DNA from: an uncultured Paracoccaceae bacterium
Lineage (GTDB): Bacteria > Pseudomonadota > Alphaproteobacteria > Rhodobacterales > Rhodobacteraceae
Assembly (NCBI GenBank): GCA_947500775.1
Contig: CANMTD010000008.1
Span: forward strand, 58,190 to 122,189
DNA: 64,000 bases
Direction of reading: 5' to 3'
In this document: piece after piece, positions 33,702 through 42,212 of the stretch
Position numbering within the stretch: position 1 is the first letter of the stretch
Layout of the letters: each line of letters starts with the position of its first letter
Program-made: the position numbers and the translations under genes
Notes under the pieces: model-generated
Database searches by the model: none
Told to the model about the DNA's origin: nothing
What the model saw: only the letters and a program-made list of their open reading frames with translations

Positions 33702-35705
33702 ATGGGAAAAGCGCGGATCGCCACAGGCGTCCTGCTGGTGACGCTGGTGACCGGGGCCATGGGCTATACCATCGCCTCGGCGGTGCTGACCTACCAGGAT
33801 CTCGGCTTCGGGGCCGAGATCGACTTTGCATATATCGCGCAGAACTATCTGGCGATCCTGGACCGCCGCCCGGAGGATGCGCAACTTATTCACCTGATCA
33901 TCGGCAGCTTCGCTGCCGCCGGCCTGATGCTGAGCCTCGCCCTCTCGGGGTCCGCCCTGACACGCTTTGGCCAGACCCATTGGCAGACCGCGCGCGAGAT
34001 GAAGGCCAATGGGTTCTTCGGGGCGCCCGGCACCGGGTTCATCCTCGGCAAGCTGGGGCCGCCGGGCTCCCGCGCCAATTACATCTGCTCGAAGGTTTTC
34101 CCGCATGCGCTGATCGTGGCCCCCACCGGTCGCGGCAAGACTACGGGCTTCGTCATTCCGAACCTGCTGACCTGGCAAGGCTCCGCCGTGACGCTCGATG
34201 TGAAGGGCGAGTGTTTCGAGGCAACGGCCCGGCACCGCGCAGGCCAAGGCGACAAGGTCTATCGCTTTGCCCCCACCGATTGGGAGGGCAAGCGCACCCA
34301 TCGCTACAACCCGCTCCTGCGCATCCATCAACTGAAAGATCCCGCGCGCCAGCAGATGGAACTGCAGCTCCTGGCGACGCTGTTCCTGCAGAGCGACAAT
34401 GACCGGGTGCAGGGCCTCCTCAAGGGCGGGATCGATCTCTTCGTGGCGGCAGGGCTCTTGGCCTTCCAGCGCAAGCGCCCCACCTTGGGCGAAATCTATC
34501 GGATCGCCGCCTCGGGCGGGAACAAGCAGAAGGAATACTTCGCGCGCGGCCACGAGGTCGACAACAGGGCCGCCAAGCTGATCTTCACCCGGCTGGCCTC
34601 GACCAATAATGACACGCTGACCTCTTACGTCTCGCTCCTGATGACCTCGGGGCTCGATCAATGGCAGAACCCGGCCATCGATGAGGCGACGGCAGTCTCG
34701 GACTTTGATTTCCGCACGATCCGCAAGAAGCCTTTTTCGGTCTATCTCGTGGTCCAGCCGCTGATGGTGAAACCCCTCGCGCCGCTGATCCGGCTCTTCT
34801 TCTCCGATCTCCTCTCGGCGATGCAGGAAAAGGACCCCGGGCCGGATGAGCAGTGGCCAGTGATGATCATGCTCGACGAGTTCAATCGCTTGGGCAAGAT
34901 GCCCATCGTGGTCGAGAGCATCGAGACCCTGCGCACCTATCGCGGGCATTTGGCTGTGGTCACGCAAACCATCCCCGCCCTCGATGAAATCTACGGCGAG
35001 AACACCCGCCGCGCCCTGCAGGGCAACGCGGGCGTGAAGCTCTACCTGACGCCTTCTGATGAGAAGACCGTCGAAGAGCTGAGCAAGGCGGTTGGCAAGA
35101 CCACGAAGACCGTCATCACGCGCTCCCAGTCCATCGGCAAGAACCCCTTTGAAGGACGCAGCCAGTCCACCCGGACCGAAGAAAGCTCTCTCCTGCCCGA
35201 GGATGAGGCGCGCCGCCTGCCGCTCGACGAGATCGTCATGGTGATCGATGCCCAGATGCCGGTCCGCGCGAAGCGGATCCAATATTTTGACGATCGGCTG
35301 TTCAAGGCGATCCACGCGGCGCAGACGGGGGAGTTGCCGTTTCCGAAGCCGGGGGGAGGGGGGCCGCAGGGCACGCTGCCGCTGAGTGTGCGCGCCATGC
35401 CGATGACGCCGCCTTCGGACGGAGCAGGCGGACCCGACGCCGACGTTGAGGCCGCACGCCACGCTGCTGATGGCCAATCGTCAGGGCAAACCGATGTCAC
35501 CCCAAAGAAGACTGCGCCTGTCGTTCAAGCCGTAATCGCCGAGGAACAGCGACAGATGGAAATGGATTTTGGGGGCCAGGTTGCGGATGCCGAGACAGTG
35601 GGCGTGGATGATGAGGCGCAGATGCGCTCTGCTGTCGATGGATTGGATGAAATGGAAGAGATGCTGCGAGAGGAGGAGGGTGGCAAAAAGCCAATTCACC
35701 GGTAG
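33702..35705 (+). CDS. virD4: VirD4/TraG coupling protein
   Basis: A coupling ATPase of 667 aa with two N-terminal membrane segments (about 3-25 and 60-80). The Walker A APTGRGKTTG lies near residue 140 and the Walker B VMIMLDEFNRLG near 390. A TraG/TraD C-terminal region follows, then an acidic Pro/Gly-rich tail. It brings the VirD2-DNA complex to the VirB channel. A TTG at 33690 overlaps the virD2 stop (TTGA) and is an alternative start. It is the third gene of the mobC operon. Confidence 0.92.
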   Translation: MGKARIATGVLLVTLVTGAMGYTIASAVLTYQDLGFGAEIDFAYIAQNYLAILDRRPEDAQLIHLIIGSFAAAGLMLSLALSGSALTRFGQTHWQTAREMKANGFFGAPGTGFILGKLGPPGSRANYICSKVFPHALIVAPTGRGKTTGFVIPNLLTWQGSAVTLDVKGECFEATARHRAGQGDKVYRFAPTDWEGKRTHRYNPLLRIHQLKDPARQQMELQLLATLFLQSDNDRVQGLLKGGIDLFVAAGLLAFQRKRPTLGEIYRIAASGGNKQKEYFARGHEVDNRAAKLIFTRLASTNNDTLTSYVSLLMTSGLDQWQNPAIDEATAVSDFDFRTIRKKPFSVYLVVQPLMVKPLAPLIRLFFSDLLSAMQEKDPGPDEQWPVMIMLDEFNRLGKMPIVVESIETLRTYRGHLAVVTQTIPALDEIYGENTRRALQGNAGVKLYLTPSDEKTVEELSKAVGKTTKTVITRSQSIGKNPFEGRSQSTRTEESSLLPEDEARRLPLDEIVMVIDAQMPVRAKRIQYFDDRLFKAIHAAQTGELPFPKPGGGGPQGTLPLSVRAMPMTPPSDGAGGPDADVEAARHAADGQSSGQTDVTPKKTAPVVQAVIAEEQRQMEMDFGGQVADAETVGVDDEAQMRSAVDGLDEMEEMLREEEGGKKPIHR

Positions 35706-35797
35706 GGCGGTGGGCATGGTCTGACGGTCATAGAGGGCGGACAACGGCCATTCGCTGCAATTCGCGTGTATGACAGCTATTCCACCGAGCTTTCTGA

Positions 35798-36232
35798 TTA
35801 CTCTGACTTGGTCTGTCCCGCACTAAGGACGTCGAGCAGGGGGCAATCTGGTGTGTCCGAGCCGGTGCAGCGTGCGATTGTCTGAGCGAGCACGGTCTCG
35901 ATCACTTGGAGATCGCGGATCTTGTCGCGCACTACCTCGAGATGGTGGCGCCCCATCCGCTCGACCTCGGCACAAGTGTGGCTGCCGCGATCGACGAGAG
36001 ATAGCAGCCCGCGGATCTCTTCCATAGTAAAGCCAAGGTCCCGCGCGCGCATCACGAAGTTCAGCCGCTCCACATGTGCCGTGCTGTAGCGGCGATGGCC
36101 CGATGCGGTGCGTGGCGGATCAGGCACCAGGCCGACATTTTCGTAATAACGGATCGTCTCGAGGTTGCAGCCGGTCAGCCTGGCCAGATCGGAGCGTTTG
36201 AGCTCGCTCGCGGGGGCGTGATCAGCCGACAT
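35798..36232 (-). CDS. merR: MerR, mercury-responsive regulator
   Basis: A 144-aa MerR with an N-terminal winged helix (about 10-75, including LARLTGCNLETIRYYENVGL) and a dimerisation helix. The three Hg(II)-binding cysteines are C87, C122 and C130. C122-C130 are spaced by eight residues, one less than in Tn501 MerR. It is divergent from merT and its start at 36232 faces the operator at 36244-36274. It represses without Hg(II) and untwists the promoter when Hg(II) is bound. Confidence 0.93.
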   Translation of the reverse strand: MSADHAPASELKRSDLARLTGCNLETIRYYENVGLVPDPPRTASGHRRYSTAHVERLNFVMRARDLGFTMEEIRGLLSLVDRGSHTCAEVERMGRHHLEVVRDKIRDLQVIETVLAQTIARCTGSDTPDCPLLDVLSAGQTKSE

Positions 36233-36243
36233 GAAATTTCTCC

Positions 36244-36274
36244 TTGATCCTGTAGCTGCTACAGACCCTATCTT
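36244..36274 (+). promoter_or_regulatory. mer operator-promoter
   Basis: TTGATC (36244-36249) and TATCTT (36269-36274) are separated by 19 bp, the over-long spacer typical of MerR-controlled promoters. The spacer contains the dyad CTGTAGC-T-GCTACAG (36250-36264). It reads toward merT. Confidence 0.88.
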
Positions 36275-36305
36275 GTCAGTCATCGAACGACAACAGGGTG
36301 ACACG

Positions 36306-36704
36306 ATGACGATCGAGACGAACGATACCGAACGTTGGGAGGGCGACAGCCCCGACAGGACCGGATGGACCGCCACTGGCGCCGGGGTGCTCGGGGCGCT
36401 GGCGATGACCTCCTGCTGCATCCTGCCGCTGGTCCTGGTTAGCCTTGGCGTCACCGGGGTCTTCATCGGCCAACTTACAGCGCTCTACTCCTACAAGTGG
36501 ATAACCCTCTCCTTCGCCTTGGCGGCGCTCGGCTATGGATTCTGGAAGGCTTACCGACCTGTGTCTGCCGAGGACTGTGGCACCGGGGTCTGCGCGCGCC
36601 CGGTGGATCGCGGCCTGATGCGCGGACTGCTTTGGGGTGCGCTGGCCGTGGTGCTGCTGGCCTTGGTCTTTCCCTATGTCGCGCCGCGCATCCTAACCTT
36701 CTGA
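36306..36704 (+). CDS. merT: MerT, mercuric ion transporter
   Basis: A 132-aa inner-membrane protein with three hydrophobic segments. The Cys pair TSCC (C37, C38) is in the first membrane helix. A second pair, C91 and C96 (CGTGVC), lies in the cytoplasmic loop. It receives Hg(II) from MerP and passes it to MerA. An AGGGTG site supports the ATG at 36306; the upstream in-frame ATG overlaps the operator. First gene of the mer operon. Confidence 0.92.
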   Translation: MTIETNDTERWEGDSPDRTGWTATGAGVLGALAMTSCCILPLVLVSLGVTGVFIGQLTALYSYKWITLSFALAALGYGFWKAYRPVSAEDCGTGVCARPVDRGLMRGLLWGALAVVLLALVFPYVAPRILTF

Positions 36705-36718
36705 TATCGGAGCCCATC

Positions 36719-37015
36719 ATGAGACAAGTGTTACTCGCTGCCATCCTCTGGATCTCGCCGACCGCGATCTTTGCAGCCGAAGCCGAGACCCGCCTGCACG
36801 TCACTGGTCTGACCTGCCCCTCGTGCAGCTATATCGTCGCCACTGCGCTCAAGCGCGTGGAGACTGTGGAGATCGCGGAATTCCTCGAGGGCGAGGCCGA
36901 GGATGGCGTTTACGTCCTGCACTATGACGATCTCGCCACCGACCCGGACCAGCTGATCGCCGCCGTCACCGGAGTGGGCTATGGAGCAACAGTGGCCCAG
37001 GAAGACGTCTCGTGA
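36719..37015 (+). CDS. merP: MerP, periplasmic mercury-binding protein
   Basis: A 98-aa protein with an N-terminal signal peptide (about 1-19, cleavage near AIFAA) and an HMA-type fold. The metal motif is GLTCPSC (C33, C36), with Leu in place of the usual Met. It collects periplasmic Hg(II) for MerT. The end overlaps merF by four bases (GTGA). The C-terminal half is more acidic than in classical MerP. Confidence 0.9.
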   Translation: MRQVLLAAILWISPTAIFAAEAETRLHVTGLTCPSCSYIVATALKRVETVEIAEFLEGEAEDGVYVLHYDDLATDPDQLIAAVTGVGYGATVAQEDVS

Positions 37016-37239
37016 GCGAGCGCGAGACAAACCCCAAGGACGACCGCATGCTGAAATACGGGCTGATCGGCACCGTCCTGGTGGCGCTGTGCTGCTTCAC
37101 CCCGGTCCTTGTGGTCCTGCTGGGCGCGGTCGGGCTCTCGGCCATGCTGGGCTGGCTCGACTTCGTGCTCCTGCCGGCGCTGGCAGTGTTCATCGGCATC
37201 ACCATTTTTGCGCTCTGGCGGCGCCAACGCACGAATTGA
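37012..37239 (+). CDS. merF: MerF, small mercury transporter
   Basis: A 75-aa protein with two membrane helices and the ALCCFTPVLVVLL motif (C27, C28) typical of MerF. The GTG start at 37012 overlaps the merP stop. It offers a second Hg(II) uptake route alongside MerT. Confidence 0.88.
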   Translation: MSERETNPKDDRMLKYGLIGTVLVALCCFTPVLVVLLGAVGLSAMLGWLDFVLLPALAVFIGITIFALWRRQRTN

Positions 37240-37251
37240 AGAGAGAATGAT

Positions 37252-38664
37252 ATGAAAGATTGCTGCACTCCCAAGGGCGGTTACGATCTCGCTGTGATCG
37301 GCGCTGGTTCGGCCGGATTTTCGGCCGCCATTACCGCCGCCGAAGCCGGGGCTCGAGTCGCGCTGATCGGCGATGGGACGATTGGCGGGACCTGCGTGAA
37401 CGTGGGCTGCGTGCCCTCCAAGGCCCTGATCCGCGCCGTGGAGGGCCTTCACCACGCCCGCGCCGCCAATCGGTTTGACGGCATCAGTGCCGAAGCCAGC
37501 GTGACTGATTGGACTGCGACGGTTGCGCAAAAGCAGGCGCTCGTTGAGGAGTTGCGCGCGGCAAAATACGCCGACGTGCTGCCTCGGCACGAGAACGTGG
37601 ACTACATCGAAGGTCGCGCCCGGTTCGACGGCAAAGGCAGTCTTACCGTAGACGACGCGGCGTTCCCGGCAGCGAAGATCGTTATCGCCACCGGATCGCG
37701 TCCCCACGCGCCCGCGATCCCCGGCATTCAGGATATCGGCGCCCTCGACAGCACGTCGGCGCTGGAACTCACCGTTCTACCCGCCTCAATGCTGGTCCTC
37801 GGTGCGGGCTATATCGGCGTGGAGTTTGCGCAGCTCTTCGCCCGTGCCGGTGTCGCGGTGACGCTGGTCAGCCGCCGCGGTGTGCTGCCCGAGGCCGAAC
37901 CCGAGATTTCCGAAGCACTGGAGGGCTACCTCGCTTCCGAGGGTATTCGCTTGGCGCGGGTCGCCGGCTACGAGAGCGTGGTGCGCGACGGCGACGGCCT
38001 ACGTTTGACCGGTAACGGGGGTGAGAACTTCATCGCCGAGCGACTGGTGCTTGCCACCGGGCGGGTGCCGAACAGTGATGGCTTGAACCTCGGCGCGGCC
38101 GGGATCGTGACCGGCGCGCGCGGCGGCATCGTGGTGGACGCGCAGATGCGCACCACCAACTCGAACGTCTGGGCCGCTGGCGATGTCACAGGGCGCAACC
38201 AGTTCGTCTATATGGCGGCCTACGGCGCCAAGCTCGCCGCCCGGAACGCGGTGGCGGGAGAGGCACGCAGCTACGACAACAGCACGATGCCCTGGGTCGT
38301 GTTCTCCGATCCGCAGGTGGCGGGCGTGGGACTGAGCGAGGCACAGGCCCGCGCCGCTGGACACGAGGTCCTCACCTCGGTCCTGCCGCTCGACGCAGTC
38401 CCCCGCGCGCTTGCCGCCCGCGACACGCGCGGTCTGATCAAGCTGGTGGCCGAGGCAGGCAGCAAACGCCTGCTGGGGGCGCAGATCCTCGCCCCCGAGG
38501 GCGCAGACAGCATCCAGACCGCAGCGATGGCGCTGAAAGCCGGGCTCACCTACGAGGAGTTGGGCGATACCATCATGCCCTATCTCACGACAGTGGAAGG
38601 GCTGAAGCTTGCGGCCCAGACCTTCGAGAAGGACGTGGCCGCTCTCAGTTGCTGCGCTGGGTGA
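37252..38664 (+). CDS. merA: MerA, mercuric reductase
   Basis: A 470-aa flavoprotein that reduces Hg(II) to Hg(0) with NADPH. The FAD-binding GAGSAG is at 17-22, the redox pair GTCVNVGC at C48/C53, and a C-terminal metal-capturing pair SCC at C467/C468. It lacks the N-terminal HMA domain (NmerA) of many proteobacterial MerA proteins, so MerT and MerF must deliver Hg(II) directly. It starts 12 bp after merF. Confidence 0.96.
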   Translation: MKDCCTPKGGYDLAVIGAGSAGFSAAITAAEAGARVALIGDGTIGGTCVNVGCVPSKALIRAVEGLHHARAANRFDGISAEASVTDWTATVAQKQALVEELRAAKYADVLPRHENVDYIEGRARFDGKGSLTVDDAAFPAAKIVIATGSRPHAPAIPGIQDIGALDSTSALELTVLPASMLVLGAGYIGVEFAQLFARAGVAVTLVSRRGVLPEAEPEISEALEGYLASEGIRLARVAGYESVVRDGDGLRLTGNGGENFIAERLVLATGRVPNSDGLNLGAAGIVTGARGGIVVDAQMRTTNSNVWAAGDVTGRNQFVYMAAYGAKLAARNAVAGEARSYDNSTMPWVVFSDPQVAGVGLSEAQARAAGHEVLTSVLPLDAVPRALAARDTRGLIKLVAEAGSKRLLGAQILAPEGADSIQTAAMALKAGLTYEELGDTIMPYLTTVEGLKLAAQTFEKDVAALSCCAG

Positions 38665-38668
38665 AGGC

Positions 38669-39031
38669 ATGAGCGGAAAATCGAAGCGCGACCTCCTCGG
38701 TTCGACTCTCGGCGCCGCTCTTGCCTGGTGGTTGCCGATAGGTGCCATGGTGCTGGCGATTCCACTGCCCGATGGACCCAAGATGGGGATCTGGTTGCTG
38801 GCATTGGTGTGGATGGGAAGTGCCTGCCTGTTCAATGCCCGGCGCTGTGGCCGGGTCCATTGCCGCTACACCGGGCCCTTCCTGCTGGCGATGACGCTTC
38901 CTGTGCTGGGCCATGGCACGGGGCTGGTGCCGCTCGGAGAGGACGGCTGGCGTTGGCTCGGCATTGCGACGGGTGGAGGCACTATGGCGATCTGGGGGCT
39001 GAGTGAACGATTGATGGGTCGCTATCGTTGA
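38669..39031 (+). CDS. Small membrane protein of the mer operon
   Basis: A 120-aa protein with about four hydrophobic segments and a conserved-looking NARRCGRVHCRYTGP loop carrying two cysteines. It starts four bases after the merA stop. I do not know its function. Position suggests mercury transport or sensing of damage at the membrane. Confidence 0.7.
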   Translation: MSGKSKRDLLGSTLGAALAWWLPIGAMVLAIPLPDGPKMGIWLLALVWMGSACLFNARRCGRVHCRYTGPFLLAMTLPVLGHGTGLVPLGEDGWRWLGIATGGGTMAIWGLSERLMGRYR

Positions 39032-39076
39032 ACGCGTAAGCGGCCCCAGACTGACAAGCATGAACGAGGAGCACAT

Positions 39077-40423
39077 ATGACCGAGACACTCGACCTGATC
39101 GTCATCGGCGCCGGCATGGCCGGGATCAACGCCGCGAAAAAATGCAGCCAGGCGGGTTGGTCCGTCGCCATCGTCGACGAGCTGCCTTATGGCGGCACCT
39201 GCGCACTCCGGGGCTGCGACCCGAAGAAGATGCTGCGCGCCGGCGCCGAGGCGGTGGAGGCCGTGCGGCTGCTCGAAGGCAAGGGCGTCGCAGGAGAGAC
39301 CAGGATCGATTGGCCCACGCTGATGAAGCACAAGGAGAGCTTCACCGACCCGGTGCCCGAGAGCATGGAAAGTGCGCTGACAGAGGCCGGGGTGAAAACG
39401 CTACATGGCCGCGCGCGCTTCACCGCCGAGGACCGGATCGAGATCGACGGCTACGGCGAGATCGCCTTTCGCCGCGCACTGATTGCTACGGGCGCAAAGC
39501 CGAGGCCGCTGAAATTTCCCGGTGCCGAGCGACTGATCGACAGCACCGATTTCCTGAACCTCGCCGAACTGCCGCGCCGGATCGCCTTTGTCGGTGGCGG
39601 CTACATCTCCTTCGAATTCGCCCATATCGCCGCGCTGGCGGGAGCTGAGGTGACAATCCTCGACCGCGGCGCACGCCAGTTGAAGATGTTTGACCCCGAA
39701 CTCGTAAAGATGTTGCTCGAACGGAGCCGCGAAGCCGGGATTAAGATCGCGGCCGAGGCCGAAATGGAACGGATCGAGGACGCGAATGGGGCGCGCCGGG
39801 TGCTCTACCGCAGGGCCGGTCAGAGCCATTCCATCGAAGCCGATCTCGTCGTTCACGGTGCAGGTAGGGTGCCTGCCATCGACCATCTTGACCTTGCGGC
39901 TGCCGATATCGAAACCGAGCACGGTGGCGTGAAGGTCATGCCTTGGCTGCAATCTCCGTCGAACCCACGCATCTATGCGGCCGGAGACGCTGCCGCCTCG
40001 CCAGGAAAGCCGCTGACCCCGGTAGCTGTGTTCGAAGGTAAGATCGCCGCCTCCAACATGCTGAAGGGCAAGCGGACTGAACCCGACTACACTGGAGTGC
40101 CGAGCGTGGTGTTCACCATACCCGAGCTGGCGCGGGTCGGGTTGCTCGAGGAAGAGGCGCGAGAGGTGGGTGATGTGGAGGTGAGCTTCACCGACACCTC
40201 GGGCTGGTTCTCGCAGAAGCGCATCGGTGAAACACATGCCGGTGCGAAGATTATCACCGGCAAGGATGGCAAGATCCTCGGAGCCCACATGTTCGGCCCG
40301 GAGTATGCCGAGCTGATCAACGTCTTCTCGCTGGCGATCAAGCTGGGGCTGACGGCGGCGCAGGTGAAAGCGATGCCTGCCGCTTACCCGACAGGGGCTT
40401 CTGACTTGGGGTCAATGTTCTGA
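39077..40423 (+). CDS. MerA-related flavoprotein disulfide oxidoreductase
   Basis: A 448-aa relative of glutathione reductase and MerA. It has GAGMAG near 12 for FAD, a redox pair GGTCALRGC (C42, C47), a second nucleotide-binding GGGYIS near 172 and the FAD-contacting YAAGDAA segment. The C-terminal catalytic His-Glu dyad of glutathione reductases is missing: the aligned stretch is YPTGASDLG with Tyr in place of His. Such genes in mer operons have, I believe, been called merK and linked to thiol recycling. The true substrate is unknown. Confidence 0.85.
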   Translation: MTETLDLIVIGAGMAGINAAKKCSQAGWSVAIVDELPYGGTCALRGCDPKKMLRAGAEAVEAVRLLEGKGVAGETRIDWPTLMKHKESFTDPVPESMESALTEAGVKTLHGRARFTAEDRIEIDGYGEIAFRRALIATGAKPRPLKFPGAERLIDSTDFLNLAELPRRIAFVGGGYISFEFAHIAALAGAEVTILDRGARQLKMFDPELVKMLLERSREAGIKIAAEAEMERIEDANGARRVLYRRAGQSHSIEADLVVHGAGRVPAIDHLDLAAADIETEHGGVKVMPWLQSPSNPRIYAAGDAAASPGKPLTPVAVFEGKIAASNMLKGKRTEPDYTGVPSVVFTIPELARVGLLEEEAREVGDVEVSFTDTSGWFSQKRIGETHAGAKIITGKDGKILGAHMFGPEYAELINVFSLAIKLGLTAAQVKAMPAAYPTGASDLGSMF

Positions 40424-40427
40424 TGGT

Positions 40428-40507
40428 GCAACGGCTTTCCGTTGCGCACTCCTTCATGTTAGTAACACCCCGGAACCGGACCTTCGCGACTCGATATGTG
40501 AAGGTCC
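40428..40507. terminator. Hairpins between convergent mer and virB operons
   Basis: Two stems fill the convergent gap: GCAACGG/CCGTTGC with a four-base loop (40428-40445) and GGACCTTC/GAAGGTCC (40478-40507). Neither has a clear T-run, so they are probable but unproven bidirectional terminators. Confidence 0.5.
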
Positions 40508-40518
40508 GCTACGGGCCG

Positions 40519-41595
40519 TCACCGTCGGCCAAGTCGACCCAGTCTCGCCAGCTGCGCCAGCATTTTTGACCCCGAGTCTGCGGATCCTGCGCCTCCTGCG
40601 GAACCCGTCTGCCCCATGCCCTGCCTCACGGGCATCTGCTGCACGCCGAAGAACTGCCGCGCCCTGAGGGCTGCGTATTCTGCGCCACTTGCGCCTCCGA
40701 TCAGGTAGCGATTGTAGGCCTGCTGGCTTCCCATGGCGGCGCGGGCAAAGCTGTAGCCGCCGCCGAGACCACCGGAGAGGGCGGGCATCATAATGTTTCC
40801 GGAGATCGCGCGGACGATGAAGGGCGTGGCAATGATGAAGCCCTTGGCCATGAGCACCATCATGAAGAAGGGAATGAGCGCGCCGATGTTTGAGGCTCCC
40901 TCCGGGTCGCCGAGTTCGCCGATGAGGGCAGAGGAGACACCCGTGATTGTCGCGAACACACCGGCCACGACTATGGGGTAGAGCGCGAAGGAGACCAGCG
41001 CCGACAGCCAGCGCGCGAAATAGTCCTTGGTGACCTCGAAGAGGGTCAGGAAAATCATCACCGGTGCGATCCCGATCAGAAGTGCGATCATCAGGCGGGA
41101 TGCCACGAGGATGAAGGCGGCCAGCCCGCCGAGGATCGAGAGCAAGAGGACCCCGACAATGTCGAGCATGGCCCCTGCCATCCAGTTCAGCTCGGACCCA
41201 GCGGCGTTGAGATAGTCCCCTAGTTCCGCGATTAGCCGGTCAAACTCTTCTGCGAAAGTGCCAGAAGGGCCGGGAGTTCCACCACCAACGGAAGCAACCA
41301 GCGCACCCGCAATGCTGTCGATCCCGGCCAGGATGGCGGAGGAGAGGGCGTTGAACTGCACCCAGTTGGTTGCAAATATCCCGATGAGCCCGATCTTGAC
41401 CGCGAGCCAGAATGCCGTGCGTCCGTCCATCGCCTTGTACTGGTAGACCATGTTCAGGAAAACGAGAACCACCACCAGCGTTGTTCCCAGCACCAGAAGC
41501 GTGCCAACCGTTGCCGCAACCGATCCGAACTGGGTTTCTGCGGCGGTGTCGAGATAGCCCTGGGAGGTTTCAACGAAGTAGGTGACGACACTCAT
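40519..41595 (-). CDS. virB6: VirB6, inner-membrane channel protein
   Basis: A 358-aa polytopic protein of the VirB6/TrbL family, with about six membrane helices (at roughly 28-50, 62-82, 150-175, 177-200, 210-230 and 245-270) and a Gly-rich cytoplasmic tail. A GIAPVMIFLTLFEVTKDYFA segment with conserved Trp nearby is typical. It forms part of the inner-membrane channel and contacts the DNA substrate. It is the last gene of the virB operon, unusually placed after virB11. Confidence 0.88.
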   Translation of the reverse strand: MSVVTYFVETSQGYLDTAAETQFGSVAATVGTLLVLGTTLVVVLVFLNMVYQYKAMDGRTAFWLAVKIGLIGIFATNWVQFNALSSAILAGIDSIAGALVASVGGGTPGPSGTFAEEFDRLIAELGDYLNAAGSELNWMAGAMLDIVGVLLLSILGGLAAFILVASRLMIALLIGIAPVMIFLTLFEVTKDYFARWLSALVSFALYPIVVAGVFATITGVSSALIGELGDPEGASNIGALIPFFMMVLMAKGFIIATPFIVRAISGNIMMPALSGGLGGGYSFARAAMGSQQAYNRYLIGGASGAEYAALRARQFFGVQQMPVRQGMGQTGSAGGAGSADSGSKMLAQLARLGRLGRR

Positions 41596-41607
41596 CGCGG
41601 GGCTGCC

Positions 41608-42021
41608 TTACCAATTACCTGCGGCGTCGCAGATGGCCTTGGCGGCAGTTCGGGCGGCGTTGGCGCGGCGGTTGTAGGCGTCGGAGGCTTCGAGCATTTC
41701 CCATCGTTCGTCGCTCGCGTAGCTCTCCCGAAACACCGCTTCGGCAGCGTCCCAGGACGGGAACCGGATTTCGCAGGCGCAGCTGACGGTCTCGACAATC
41801 CGCTCGAGGTTCTGGGCGCGGTAGATGTCCTGAACCAGAACTCGCTGATAAGATTGGCGCAGGGGGATCTCCTGCATCCACACGGGTTCAGCGGGCCGGT
41901 CTGGACAGACGTCGAAACTGCGCTCGAGGGTCGGCACGAGATTGCGCTCAGCGAAGCCGGGTGCCGACGTCAGGCCCAGGACCAGCGCAGTCAGTACGAG
42001 GGTACAGCTCGCCTGCCTCAT
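41608..42021 (-). CDS. Secreted hypothetical protein of the T4SS operon
   Basis: A 137-aa protein with a signal peptide (about 1-24, cleavage after GFA). The mature part has Cys residues in DVCPDRP and SCACEIRFPSW that could form disulfides, then a helical Ala/Arg-rich C terminus. It overlaps the DUF4177 gene by four bases. Unknown family, probably a periplasmic accessory of the mating channel. Confidence 0.7.
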   Translation of the reverse strand: MRQASCTLVLTALVLGLTSAPGFAERNLVPTLERSFDVCPDRPAEPVWMQEIPLRQSYQRVLVQDIYRAQNLERIVETVSCACEIRFPSWDAAEAVFRESYASDERWEMLEASDAYNRRANAARTAAKAICDAAGNW

Positions 42022-42212
42022 GCCGTGGATCCGGTGGCTGTGGTTTCACGCTTCAGGAAGACCGTGTGTCCCACATTGGCGAATTCCGAGGAGCTGATCG
42101 ACACCACCTCCCAGCCTTTCGCACCTTTGGCATTCAGGCTGGCCTGCATGTCGGCAAGGCTGGCTTTGCGGGTCATGGGAAAGGACAGAATATCGTATTC
42201 AAATGTCTTCAT
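42018..42212 (-). CDS. DUF4177-like small protein
   Basis: A 64-aa protein with the DUF4177 pattern: an N-terminal strand (FEYDILSFP), a helix and LNAKGAKGWEVVSI. Function unknown. It is overlapped on both sides by four bases (virB11 upstream, secreted protein downstream), so it is translated as part of the virB operon. Confidence 0.75.
   Translation of the reverse strand: MKTFEYDILSFPMTRKASLADMQASLNAKGAKGWEVVSISSSEFANVGHTVFLKRETTATGSTA

Noticed and set aside
33558..35477. 639-aa minus-strand frame
   Set aside because: Shadow of the VirD4 gene, with no motif.
35706..40518. Mercury cluster as a complete transposon
   Set aside because: No transposase, resolvase or terminal inverted repeats flank it within this window, so I describe it only as a cluster.
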